Below, in pieces: positions 1 through 10,100 of a stretch of DNA of 64,000 nt (the stretch's first letter is position 1; each line of letters begins with the position of its first letter). The notes below the pieces were generated by a model. That model saw nothing but the letters and a program-made list of their open reading frames with translations, was not told the origin of the DNA and made no database searches. Position numbers and translations under genes: made by a program. The stretch comes from Coriobacteriaceae bacterium (lineage in GTDB: Bacteria > Actinomycetota > Coriobacteriia > Coriobacteriales > Coriobacteriaceae): the NCBI GenBank assembly GCA_030525945.1, contig JAUNDT010000001.1:248001-312000 (forward strand). The letters are read 5' to 3'.

Positions 1-2119
1 CATCCTTGGAAACCACGTCCTCGTTCCACGCGGGCAGCATGTGCAGCGTGTTCACGTCGTCGTTCCACTGGGACTGATACAGGTAGTAGGAGTCCTTGGG
101 CAGACCGGCGGTGTCGATGATGCCAAAGTACGAGCTCTTGGGAGAGGGCCAGTTGCCCTGAGCGCCCTGGCCCGTGCCGTTTGCAGGCGTGGGCTCGCCC
201 AGGTAGTCAAAGCCGGTCCACACGAATTCGCCCGCCATGAAGTCGTTCGTAATGATGTCGAACCAGGCCTCGGACGCAAAGGCGCCCCAGCCCACCTTGG
301 ACTTGTCGTAGGAGGTCAGCAGCTTGTTGCCGTCGAGCGAGTTACTCGCCTTGGTGGTGTACACGCCGCGGCTGTTGGTGGCAGAGGCGGTCTCGGAACC
401 GATGAGGCACCAGTTGGGCTTGGCCTTGTGCACCGACTGGTAGTTGGCGCTCGTTGCGTAGTTCAGACCCACAACGCCGCCAACGCCCTTGGCCTCGCCG
501 ATCACGTCGGAGTTCAGCTCCGCGTTGCTCGCGTTGCCCTTCATCTTGTTGTCGCCCGTGGTAACCGGACGGGTCGGGTCGGCGGCCTGGGTCCACTCCA
601 CCAGGTTCTGCAGAACCGTGCGGGCCTCGCCCTGGTTGTAGCCGGCGGCGCTCTCGCTCATCTCGTTGCCGAGGGACCACATGATCACCGCGGGCGAGTT
701 GATGTCGCGCGCGATGGACTGCTCGAGGTCGAACTGCGCCCAGGTCTTGTTAGCGCTGGCGCCCACAAGCTCGGACTCGCCCATCTGCTGCCTAAAGAAG
801 CGGGCGTAATCGTTGTTGTTGCCGTTCTTGGGCCAGGCAAGGCCGTCAAAGAACTCGACGTCCAGCAGCATGCCCTGCTCGTTGCAAACCTCGATAAGCT
901 CCTTGGCGGGAACGTTGTGCGAGGTGCGGATGGCGTTGCAGCCCATATCCTTCAGGATCTTGACCTGGCGCTCAATGGCGTCGCGCGAGGACACGGAACC
1001 GAGCGCGCCCTGGTCGTGGTGCATGCAGACGCCCTTGATCTTCATCTTCTCGCCGTTCAGCGTAAAGCCGTTGTTAGCGTCGAAGTCAAAGAAGCGATAG
1101 CCAAAGTCCACGTCGTAGGTGTCAACGACCTGGTCGCCCTTCTTAATCTGCGTGCGAACGGTGTAGAGATTCGGGTCCTTGATGCCCCACAGCTCAGGGG
1201 CCGCGGTGGTGTTGGCGGTCGCCTCAACCACAACGGACTTGCCCGCCTGGACGGTCTTCTCCGTGCTTACCTCGGCGATCTTCTGCGCAGGCTCGCCGCC
1301 GCGCGGGAACACCGTGTTCACCACCGTGAACGTGGCGTCCTGCTCGCCGGCGTTGTTGACCGTGGTCTTGAAGTTGGTCTTGACGCTCGTCTTGTTCTGG
1401 GCGGAAAGCTCGGGGGTCGTTACGACCACGCCGTCCTTGGCCACGTGCAGCGGGTCGGTCACAACCAGGTTCACGTCGCGGCCAATGCCGGAGCCGGAGT
1501 ACCAGCGGCTCGAGGGCGTCTGGTGGTTCACCTTGACGACGATGGTGTTCTCCTCGCCCACCTTAATATGCTTGGTGAGGTCGTAGGAGAACGGGGTGTA
1601 GCCGTTGGGGTGGGTGCCGAGCTTGTGCCCGTTGATCCACACCGTGGAGTCCATGTACACGCCGTCGAAGTCGATGCGGATGTTCTTGCCGGCGAGCTCC
1701 TTGCCCACGTTGAAGCTCTTGCGGTACCAACCGGTGCCGCCGAGCTTGTAGCCGCTCTCCGCCTCGCCTTGCTGCGTGTACTCCTGGTCGATGCTGTAGT
1801 CGTGCGGCACGTCAACGTGCTCCCACGCCGAGTCGTCGAACCCGGGCGCGTCGGCGCCCTTCACATCACCCAGGTTGAACTTCCAGTTCTCGTTGAAGTT
1901 CTGGATGCGAGCGGCGGGGTCGTTGAGCGTGTTGACGTACACGACCTCCTCCGCCGAGTTCATCTGCGTCGAAGAGCTCGTGCGAATCTCGGGCACGCCC
2001 TCGGCGAAGCAGTACGTTGCAGGGGTGGCAAGCAGCATCGCGCTCAGGGCGCCAACCACGGCGCCGCGCGCGACTCGCCCGCATGACCCTGGCAACGATA
2101 TGGGGGTCTTCAGCCTCAT
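1..2119 (-). CDS. Secreted glycoside hydrolase family 2 beta-galactosidase (3' part outside window)
   Basis: The leftward reading frame gives 706 codons and runs off the window edge, so the C-terminus is missing. The start is the ATG at 2119, preceded by GGAG six bases away; an in-frame ATG at 2131 lacks a spaced ribosome site. The N-terminus has a basic stretch and an Ala/Leu-rich hydrophobic segment ending near TYCFAEG, consistent with a signal peptide. A jelly-roll sugar-binding region (W-Y-R-K-S-F), an immunoglobulin-like region and a TIM barrel follow. WSLGNEM carries the expected acid/base Glu and IGSETAS the nucleophile Glu of GH2. By family it removes terminal beta-galactosides, probably from host glycans or dietary sugars outside the cell. 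It is divergent from the MarR operon. Confidence 0.9.
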   Translation of the reverse strand, partial: MRLKTPISLPGSCGRVARGAVVGALSAMLLATPATYCFAEGVPEIRTSSSTQMNSAEEVVYVNTLNDPAARIQNFNENWKFNLGDVKGADAPGFDDSAWEHVDVPHDYSIDQEYTQQGEAESGYKLGGTGWYRKSFNVGKELAGKNIRIDFDGVYMDSTVWINGHKLGTHPNGYTPFSYDLTKHIKVGEENTIVVKVNHQTPSSRWYSGSGIGRDVNLVVTDPLHVAKDGVVVTTPELSAQNKTSVKTNFKTTVNNAGEQDATFTVVNTVFPRGGEPAQKIAEVSTEKTVQAGKSVVVEATANTTAAPELWGIKDPNLYTVRTQIKKGDQVVDTYDVDFGYRFFDFDANNGFTLNGEKMKIKGVCMHHDQGALGSVSSRDAIERQVKILKDMGCNAIRTSHNVPAKELIEVCNEQGMLLDVEFFDGLAWPKNGNNNDYARFFRQQMGESELVGASANKTWAQFDLEQSIARDINSPAVIMWSLGNEMSESAAGYNQGEARTVLQNLVEWTQAADPTRPVTTGDNKMKGNASNAELNSDVIGEAKGVGGVVGLNYATSANYQSVHKAKPNWCLIGSETASATNSRGVYTTKASNSLDGNKLLTSYDKSKVGWGAFASEAWFDIITNDFMAGEFVWTGFDYLGEPTPANGTGQGAQGNWPSPKSSYFGIIDTAGLPKDSYYLYQSQWNDDVNTLHMLPAWNEDVVSKD

Positions 2120-2466
2120 ATAGTTCTCCATCCTTGATTGCTTTTGACACAATCTGGCCATACTAATGAACAACATGCTAGGTTTTGGACCCTTCCCGCG
2201 CAGCCCGCGCATCGGCGAGCGGCGGACATGGATCCGTGAACGGTCGGTGAGGAGCCGCGCACCCGCCGGGCCCTCCCGCCAAGTGCCCGGTCTGGCTCGA
2301 TCACAGGGGCACCGGCCCTCCTCCAAAGTGCTCCCCCACCCTCCCAATGTGATGCACACGTGTCATTTTTCGTTCGTACGGCACGCGAACAGTTAGGCAC
2401 CCTTACATTTGCTCAGGTACCGAATTACACTGGTTCCCGAACAATCGAGAAGAAAGGAGCTGAATC
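2120..2466. other. Divergent intergenic region between beta-galactosidase and marR
   Basis: This stretch must hold both divergent promoters. I see no gene in it. Bases 2247-2304 can fold as a nested hairpin: GTGA and AGCC at 2247-2256 pair with GGCT and TCAC at 2294-2304, enclosing CCGGGC/GCCCGG. No operator or promoter could be assigned with confidence. Confidence 0.45.
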
Positions 2467-2934
2467 ATGTCCACTGTGTGCGGCGTGCCCGATCTTTCGG
2501 CCGCCGAAGACACCCCCGCCGAGGCACGTGCCCGCGCGATCCTGTCGAACCTGGGATTTTGCGGCCACTTCATGCACTTCCACGCGGGCGGTCGCTCGGG
2601 CCAAGCGCCCATCATCTGCCTGATTGCCAAGCACGGCGGAACGATCTCGCAGCAAAAGCTCGGGTCGTATTTCGACCTCAAGCCGGGGTCCCTCTCTGAG
2701 GTGCTCACCAAGCTCGAGACCGCCGGAATCATCGAGCGCACGCGCAACCCGCACGATCGCAGGCAGCTCACCATCCGCCTTACCGAGGCGGGGGTCGAGC
2801 AGGCGGAAATCGAGCAGCAGCATCGCGTGAAGTTCCGCCAAACCGCATTCGCCTGCCTCACCGATGAAGAGCAGGAAGAGCTGCTCTACATGCTCGATAA
2901 AATCCACGTTCACTGGGAGGAGATATATGGCTAG
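2467..2934 (+). CDS. MarR-family winged-helix transcriptional regulator
   Basis: A 155-aa protein with a good ribosome site (AAGGAGC) before the ATG. Residues about 50-115 form the MarR winged helix: a recognition helix region LKPGSLSEVLTKLE, then the wing NPHDRRQLTIRLTEAG with the family's D-x-R-x3-hydrophobic pattern. Flanking helices would make the dimer interface. It is the first gene of a three-gene operon and overlaps the next gene by 8 bp. It therefore probably represses the operon and responds to a small molecule exported by the transporter; this regulatory role is inferred from context. Confidence 0.9.
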   Translation: MSTVCGVPDLSAAEDTPAEARARAILSNLGFCGHFMHFHAGGRSGQAPIICLIAKHGGTISQQKLGSYFDLKPGSLSEVLTKLETAGIIERTRNPHDRRQLTIRLTEAGVEQAEIEQQHRVKFRQTAFACLTDEEQEELLYMLDKIHVHWEEIYG

Positions 2935-4768
2935 TACCGTTAAGACGCTCGCCGGCAACATCGGCGAATACAAAGCCGCGACCATTGCCACGCCAATCCT
3001 CGTTATCGGCGAGGTGCTGTTCGAGGTCATGATCCCGTTCGGCACCGCGGCCCTTATCGACCAGGTCAAGGCCGGCGCCGACCTGCAGACCACCCTCACC
3101 TACGGCGCCGCGCTCGCCGGCATGGCCCTCATCTCGCTGCTCTTTGGCGCCGCGGCGGGCCTCACCTGCTCCAAGGCGTCCAACGGCTTTGCGCGCAACC
3201 TGCGCCGCAACATGTTCCGCAACATCCAGACGTTCTCGTTCACCACGATCGACCAGTTCTCGACGAGCTCCCTGGTCACGCGCCTCACCACCGACGTGCA
3301 AAACGTTCAGATGGCGTTTATGCAGATCATCCGCACCGCCATCCGCTGCCCGTTCATGCTCATCATGGCGTTCACGGTGAGCTATATCATGGGTGGCTGG
3401 CTGTCCTTCATCTTCCTGGCGGTCGTCCCGCCGCTCGCGGTGCTGCTCATCACCATCATCCGCAAGGTGCACCCCATCTTTAAGAGCATCTTCCACAAGT
3501 ACGACGCCCTGAATGAGAGCGCCGAGGAGAACCTCTCCGGCATCCGCGTGGTTAAGAGCTTCGTGCGCGAGGACTTCGAAAAGCAGAAGTTCGAGCGCGC
3601 CGCCGAAGAGGTCCGTGTGGACTTCACCCGCGCCGAGCGCATCCTGGCGCTCAACCAGCCCCTCATGAACTTCTCCGTGTACTGCGTGTTCGTGTTCGTG
3701 ATCGGCATCGGCTCCTACGCCATCATCTCCACGAAGGGCCAGCTCATCGACGTGGGCCAGTTCTCCAGCCTCATCAGCTACGGCTTCATGATCCTTATGA
3801 GTCTCATGATGATCTCGATGGTGTTCGCGCAGATCGTGATCGCCGAGGAGGGTGCCGCGCGTATTTGTGAGGTGCTGAACGCCACCACGACCATCCATGA
3901 GCCCGCCGAGCCCGCGCACGAGATCGCCAACGGGTCCATCGACTTCGACCACGTGACGTTCTCGTACTCAGGCAACCCCGAGCGCGCCTCCCTCACCGAC
4001 ATCGACCTGCACATCAAGAGCGGCGAGACCATCGGCATCATCGGCTCCACGGGCAGCTCCAAGTCGAGCCTCGTGCAGCTCATCCCGCGTCTTTACGACG
4101 TGACGCAGGGCTGCGTGCGCGTGGGCGGCCGCGATGTGCGCGAGTACGACCTCGACGCCCTGCGCAACGACGTGGCTATGGTCCTGCAGAAGAACGTCCT
4201 GTTCTCCGGCACGATCGCCGAGAACCTGCGCTGGGGCAACCCTGATGCCACCGACGAGGAGATCGTCGAGGCGGCCAAGCTCGCCCAGGCCGACGAGTTC
4301 GTGAGCGGCTTCCCCGACGGCTACAACAGCCGTATCGAGCAGGGCGGCTCCAACGTGTCCGGCGGCCAGAAGCAGCGCCTGTGCATCGCGCGCGCCCTGC
4401 TCAAGCATCCCAAGATCCTCATCATGGACGACTCCACGAGCGCCGTCGACACCAAGACCGACAAGCTCATCCGCGAGGGCATGAAGGCCTATATCCCGGG
4501 CACCACCAAGATCATCATCGCCCAGCGCACGAGCTCCGTTGAGGACGCCGACCGCATCGTCGTCATGGACTCCGGCCGTATCTCGGCCGTGGGCACGCAC
4601 GACGAGCTGCTGCGCACGAGCGAGATCTACCGCGAGGTTTACACCTCGCAGAACAAGGCGAGCCATGACGAGAACCCGGCGATTGCCGGCGGCTCCCCAG
4701 CGACCGATACGGAGCCCGCAGCCCCGCAAGCCCCTGCTACCGAGAGTGAGGTGATCGACCATGAGTAA
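2927..4768 (+). CDS. ABC exporter half-transporter with degenerate ATPase site
   Basis: The chosen start is ATG 2927 (GGGAGGAG ribosome site), giving 613 aa; it overlaps marR by 8 bp. An N-terminal type IV exporter transmembrane domain (about residues 1-320) is followed by a nucleotide-binding domain. Walker A is GSTGSSKS near residue 373 and the signature VSGGQ near 477. Walker B reads IMDDS, with Asp in place of the catalytic Glu, and the switch-loop His is Gln (IIAQRTSS). These are the changes seen in one half of heterodimeric exporters such as TM287/288. The partner is the next gene, overlapping by 8 bp. The substrate is unknown. Confidence 0.92.
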   Translation: MASTVKTLAGNIGEYKAATIATPILVIGEVLFEVMIPFGTAALIDQVKAGADLQTTLTYGAALAGMALISLLFGAAAGLTCSKASNGFARNLRRNMFRNIQTFSFTTIDQFSTSSLVTRLTTDVQNVQMAFMQIIRTAIRCPFMLIMAFTVSYIMGGWLSFIFLAVVPPLAVLLITIIRKVHPIFKSIFHKYDALNESAEENLSGIRVVKSFVREDFEKQKFERAAEEVRVDFTRAERILALNQPLMNFSVYCVFVFVIGIGSYAIISTKGQLIDVGQFSSLISYGFMILMSLMMISMVFAQIVIAEEGAARICEVLNATTTIHEPAEPAHEIANGSIDFDHVTFSYSGNPERASLTDIDLHIKSGETIGIIGSTGSSKSSLVQLIPRLYDVTQGCVRVGGRDVREYDLDALRNDVAMVLQKNVLFSGTIAENLRWGNPDATDEEIVEAAKLAQADEFVSGFPDGYNSRIEQGGSNVSGGQKQRLCIARALLKHPKILIMDDSTSAVDTKTDKLIREGMKAYIPGTTKIIIAQRTSSVEDADRIVVMDSGRISAVGTHDELLRTSEIYREVYTSQNKASHDENPAIAGGSPATDTEPAAPQAPATESEVIDHE

Positions 4769-6713
4769 GGCTAAGCGCGCCGCAACCGGCGCCGGCCAGC
4801 AGCGCCCTGCAGGCGGCCGCGGCGGATACAAGGGCGGCAAGGGTACCTTCGGACGCGTGCTCAAGATGCTCTTCGGCTTTTACCCCAAGCTCCTGCCCGC
4901 CGTGCTCGTGTGCATGGTGCTCCAGGCCCTCGTGCAGTCCGCGCCCAACATCTTTATGGAGCGCGTCCTCACCGTGGTGGGCCAGACCTGGCAGATCGGC
5001 GACTGGGCGGCCGCGAGCGGCCCGGTTATCACCAACGCCGCCATCCTCGCCACGCTCTACGTGCTCGCCATTTGCTGCAACGCGTTCTCCACGCAGGCCA
5101 TGGCCATCATCACGCAGGGCTCGCTCAAGAAGTTCCGCGTCGAGATGTTCGACCGCATGCAGGACCTGCCCATCCGCTACTTCGACGCGCATCAGCACGG
5201 CGACGTGATGAGTTACTACACCAACGACATCGACGCCATGCGCATGATGATCGGCCAGAGCCTGCCCAACCTGCTGTTCACGGGCCTCATGATGCTGTCC
5301 GTCACCTGCATCATGCTCTACTACAGCGTGCCCATGACCTGCGTGGTAATCGGCGGCGCCGTGTGCATGGCGCTCGCCACGCGCTTTTTGGGCGGCCGCT
5401 CCGCCAAGAACTTCCTGCGCCAGCAGCGCGCCGTGGCAAAGCTCGAGGGCCACGTTGAGGAGATCATGGCGGGCGAGAAGGTCATCAAGGTCTTCTGCCA
5501 TGAGGACGAGGCCATCGAGGACTTCGACCGCATCAACGACGAGCTCGAGGCCGCCGCGCGCGCTGCCAACAGCTACGCCAACACGCTCATGCCGATCCTC
5601 ATGAACATGGGCAACCTGCTCTACGTGCTCGTCGCCGTTGCCGCAGGCCTGTTCATCAGCGCCGGCATCCCCAACCCGAGCATCTCGGGCCTGCCGCTCA
5701 CCATCGCCGTGGCGGTCCCGTTCCTGAACATGACCAAGCAGTTCGCCAACCAGATCGGCCAGATCTCCAACCAGATCAACTTCGTGGTCATGGGCATGGC
5801 GGGCGCCAAGCGCATCTTCGAGCTGCTCGACGAGGAGCCCGAGACCGACGAGGGCTACGTCACGCTGGTGAACGCCAAGCACGACCGCGAGACCGGCGAG
5901 CTCGTCGAGGCCGACCACCGCACCGGCACCTGGGCATGGAAGCACCCCCACTCCGACGGCACGGTCGAGTACGTTCCGCTCACGGGCGACGTGCGCATGA
6001 ACGAGGTCGACTTTGGCTACACGCCCGACCACGAGGTGCTGCACGGCGTGTCGGTCTATGCCGAGCCCGGCCAAAAGGTCGCGTTCGTGGGTGCCACCGG
6101 CGCCGGCAAGACCACCATCACCAACCTCATCAACCGCTTCTACGACATCGCCGACGGCAAAATCCGCTACGACGGCATCAACATCAACAAGATCAAGAAG
6201 AGCGCCCTGCGCCGTTCGCTTGGCATCGTTTTGCAGGACGTGAACCTGTTCACCGGCACCGTGATGGACAACATCCGTTACGGCAATCTCGAGGCCAGCG
6301 ACGCCGAGTGCATCGCCGCCGCCAAGCTCGCCGGCGCGGACAGCTTCATCAATACGCTGCCGAACGGTTACGACACCATGCTCACCGACAACGGCTCGCA
6401 GCTCTCCCAGGGTCAGCGCCAGCTGCTCTCCATCGCGCGCGCCGCGGTGGCCGACCCACCGGTGATGATCCTCGATGAGGCCACGAGCTCCATCGACACG
6501 CGCACCGAGGCAATTGTGCAGCGCGGCATGGACGCCCTCATGAACGGGCGCACCACGTTCGTGATTGCGCACCGCCTGTCCACCGTGCGCAACTCCGACG
6601 TGATCATCTGCCTGGACCACGGGCGCGTAATCGAGCGCGGCACGCACGACGAGCTCATCGCCCAGCACGGGTACTACTACCAGCTCTACACCGGAGCGTT
6701 CGAACTGGAGTAA
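4761..6713 (+). CDS. ABC exporter half-transporter, catalytic partner
   Basis: A 650-aa exporter subunit with transmembrane and nucleotide-binding domains. Walker A GATGAGKTT lies near residue 443, Walker B ILDEATS is canonical, and the switch His is present (IAHRLST). The signature reads LSQGQ instead of LSGGQ, which matches the partner's loss of the catalytic Glu: together they make one active and one degenerate ATP site. A Gly/Lys-rich cytoplasmic N-terminus and an insertion of about 50 residues before the ATPase domain are present. With its partner it probably pumps a drug or lipid-like compound across the membrane. Confidence 0.92.
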   Translation: MSKAKRAATGAGQQRPAGGRGGYKGGKGTFGRVLKMLFGFYPKLLPAVLVCMVLQALVQSAPNIFMERVLTVVGQTWQIGDWAAASGPVITNAAILATLYVLAICCNAFSTQAMAIITQGSLKKFRVEMFDRMQDLPIRYFDAHQHGDVMSYYTNDIDAMRMMIGQSLPNLLFTGLMMLSVTCIMLYYSVPMTCVVIGGAVCMALATRFLGGRSAKNFLRQQRAVAKLEGHVEEIMAGEKVIKVFCHEDEAIEDFDRINDELEAAARAANSYANTLMPILMNMGNLLYVLVAVAAGLFISAGIPNPSISGLPLTIAVAVPFLNMTKQFANQIGQISNQINFVVMGMAGAKRIFELLDEEPETDEGYVTLVNAKHDRETGELVEADHRTGTWAWKHPHSDGTVEYVPLTGDVRMNEVDFGYTPDHEVLHGVSVYAEPGQKVAFVGATGAGKTTITNLINRFYDIADGKIRYDGININKIKKSALRRSLGIVLQDVNLFTGTVMDNIRYGNLEASDAECIAAAKLAGADSFINTLPNGYDTMLTDNGSQLSQGQRQLLSIARAAVADPPVMILDEATSSIDTRTEAIVQRGMDALMNGRTTFVIAHRLSTVRNSDVIICLDHGRVIERGTHDELIAQHGYYYQLYTGAFELE

Positions 6714-7121
6714 CGGCAGCGCGGGTGCCGCGGGCGGGTGGTTCCCCGCTGGCAGACCAGGCGGGGCAGGCGAGTAGCGGCCCGCTGGCGGCGCGCGGCG
6801 GACCACTTCGCCGACAGCCCAGGCGGCGCCGACGGCACGCACCCCGCCGGCAGTCCAGGCGCCGCATCCCGCCGAAAGCCCGCCCAGAGCTCCCCATAAA
6901 TATGTTTGGCCCCGCGAGTGTGTACATTCGCGGGGCCAAATCGGTAAAAACGGGCGTTTCGCGCCGCGAGTGTACACACTCGCGAGCAATCTCCCAAAAC
7001 TTTCTCGAGCTTTTTCGTCCCAAAAGGCGTATATTCGCTTCATATGGTTCTTTTTGCCTAGCGATTTGACCCATCAATTGAATTACAAGCTCCTCGCCAA
7101 CAACGAGAGGAAACCGGGTTC
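6714..7121. other. Intergenic region with GC-rich degenerate repeats
   Basis: No gene seen. Bases about 6746-6890 contain three or four degenerate copies of a unit resembling GCCGRCAGYCCAGGCGG. The 85-bp hairpin repeat follows at 6903-6987. The last part should hold the promoter of the downstream adhesin. Confidence 0.5.
6903..6987 (+). repeat. 85-bp hairpin repeat, copy 1
   Basis: The unit has an outer hairpin, TTTGGCCCCGCGA paired with TCGCGGGGCCAAA, and a second palindrome built from GCGAGTGT and ACACTCGC. It matches copy 2 at 10685-10769 in the same orientation at 81 of 85 positions. The two copies bracket the adhesin gene. Confidence 0.9.
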
Positions 7122-10100
7122 ATGAAACGTAAACGCACCCCGCTCGGCTCCATTTTGCACGGCGCGCGCCGCCGCGCCCCGCTGCTTGCCGCAGCGGCAG
7201 GTATTGCCGCCACGGCCGCCGCAACGCTGGCACTCATCGGCGCCCCCGCAGACGCGCAGGCAACTCGCAAGCCCATCAGCTCATTCGATGACCTCATCGT
7301 GAACACCGACGACCTTGCGCTCGAGAACACCACCGTCGACCTGTTCGACTACTGGCAGGTTGAGCGCACCACGCCCGACACCACCGAGCAGGCCAACCAA
7401 ACGCAGCTCGGCATCAACAAGGACCACTACCTCAAGTTCACGCTGAACGAGTACAGCAACGGCCCCAAGCCGGGCGACAAGCTCTGGAACAACATCAACC
7501 TCTGGACCGGCAAGGGCGTGGGCCCGCACCAGGGCATCGTGCAGCCCAAGCTCAACGGCGAGGGCTTCCCGCACATCGCGGGCGGCAATTTGTATGACGA
7601 AGAGGACGAGGCCGTCATTCCCCAGGACGGCGAATCGCTCGCGTATCTCTTCGCACCCGCCGACGGCGCGTTCAAGAAGGCGTACCACGACGTCACAGGG
7701 CTCTTCCAGCTCGACGCCGACGGCTACTACTACTTCGACAGCCGGAAGAACTACGCCACCTTTAGCGAGGAGGCCAACGCCTTCACCCTCTACGACGCCC
7801 AGGGCGGCGTGACGGGCGGCGGCCTTGTCGCCGACGGCCAGAGCGGCCAGTTCTTCCCCTTCACGCCCATCGATAAGGTGTTCGACATTAGGGACGGCCA
7901 GGCGGTCAACAAGGTCAACTGCCTGAACGGCAGCCTCAACCATTACTTTGGCATGACCACCACCACGCGCTTCATGCAGCCTGCGGGTGGCATGAACAAC
8001 GGCAAGCCCATGAGCTTTGAGTTCTCGGGCGACGACGACGTCTGGATCTTCATCGACGGCGTCCTCGTGGGCGACCTCGGCGGCAACCACGACCGCCTCG
8101 GCCTCAAGATCGACTTCTCCACCGGCGCGGTGAGCATCACCAACGACGCCTCCTACGGAAATGGCGCGTCCATGGAGCAGTTCAATACCACCATCACGGA
8201 TATGTTCAAGCAGGCCGGCGCCTACAAGGGCCACGAGAACCTCTTCAGCGGCGACACCTTTGCCGACCACACCTATCACACGCTGCAGTTCTTCTACCTT
8301 GAGCGCGGCAACTCCAACTCCAACTGCAAACTCAAGTTCAACCTTGTCGATGTGCCCGCCAGCACCATGACCAAGGTCGACCAGTCCGGCGCGCCCGTCG
8401 CCGGCGCCGAGTTCAAGCTGTTCGCCTCCAACGAGCGCTATGAGGAGCAGAGCCTCAAGGAGATCGGCTCCGGCGTGACCGACCCGAACGGCCACTTCGC
8501 CTTCCTGAACGAGAACAACGAGCCGCTCAACTTCCACGACCTCGCCAACAACCAGAACTTCACGCACTACGTGCTGCGTGAGACGAAGGCCCCGCAGGCT
8601 TACCGCACCAGCCCCGATGCGCACCTGCGCTACGTCGGCTCCAAGCTCGAGTCCACCACCAACCCCACCGGCATGCTCATCGCCGAAAACTCCTGGGACT
8701 CCGGCGTGTTCGCCGTGCCCGAGCAGGTCGTCACGGCCACGTCCGGCACGGTAACCGACCTCAAGGGCAACAAGATCACCCTCGGCACCGACGGCTGGCG
8801 CGCCGTGGGCGTCCTGCTCAAGCGCGACACCAGCGCCGACGCCGAGTCCAAGTCCTGGTACGCCGTCAAGGGTGCCACCGTCACCGGCTGGACCCTCACC
8901 CAGCAGGCCATTGACGAGGTGGGCGACCTCGCAGGTCTCGACGCCGCCTTCTTCCACTCCTTCAACAAGGGGCCGAACGGCAAGCACTCCGTCACCTTTG
9001 ACGAGCTGCCCGGCGATCCTACGCAGTACTACCAGATGACGGGCGAGACCAACTCCAACTACACCGTTGCCTACTACGCGACGCAGGCGCCCACCAACGA
9101 CGCCATCACCGCCGAGAACACCCGCATGCTCACCTACGACGGGCTTGAGATTCAGACCGCCGCGAACCTGCATGTGACCGACATCGCCAACTACATCACG
9201 GTGCAGAAGGTCGATGACGCCGGTGCGCCCGTGAATGGCGCGGAGTTCTCCCTGTTCTCCGCCGATCAGATGTCGTTTGACGAGAAGGGCGCCGCCACCG
9301 CGCCTAAGCCGGGCGCCGAGCCGCTCGACGTCCAGGTGACCAGCACCTCCACTACGACCGGCAAGCCCCAGACGAGCGGCGTGTGCGTGTTCCGCAACCT
9401 CCTGCTGGGCGATGGTGGCGCGAGCGCCGAATACTACATCGTTGAGACCGGCGCTCCGGCTGGCTACGTGCTGAACGAGACCCCGGTCCGTGTCATTGTT
9501 GACCAGCAGGGCGTGCACGCATACGCCGGCGCCAAGGGCGTTGACGACGGCATCGACGTGGCCGTGGGCGTGGGTTCCCTTGTGGACTCCATGGCCGAGT
9601 TCGGCACCAACGACGATATCGACGCCACGCTCCACGACATCAAGATGACCTTCCAGCGCGGCCGTCTTGGCTCTGACGGCGGCTTTACCTGGAAGGACGC
9701 GGGTGCTGACTCCGAGGGCCGCGGTCCCAACTCCTATCTCACCAACGGTGCCCCGGGCGCCCATGTTGAGTACGGCCCCATGGGCGAGGGCGACTCCATC
9801 ACGTTCATCAGCGATTACGGCTGGCCGCGCGCCCGCGTTCAGCAGGCCGATGCCCGCACCGACGACCATGGCAGGGCCACGACTCAGAATCTCGGCGATC
9901 GCGACCTGAGCAACATCTTTACCGGCAGCACCGTGGTGCGCGTGCGCAACGACTACCGCGTGGCTCCCATTACGAGCGAGCTTCAGGGACTCAAGGTTCT
10001 CGTTGGCCGCGATCTTGTTGAGGGCGAGTTCTCCTTTGAGCTGGTCGATGATCAGGACAAGGTTGTCCAGACTGCCACCAACGCCGCCGATGGCTCGTTC

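Noticed and set aside
41-2086. Long rightward open frame opposite the beta-galactosidase
   Set aside because: Antisense frame typical of GC-rich coding DNA; the leftward frame has clear GH2 motifs and a ribosome site.
4737-7043. Leftward 768-codon frame opposite the second exporter subunit
   Set aside because: Rich in His, Val, Gly and Ala as expected of antisense translation; the rightward frame is an intact ABC protein.
7281-9869. Leftward 862-codon frame opposite the LPATG adhesin
   Set aside because: Antisense composition only; the adhesin frame has domains and a sorting signal.
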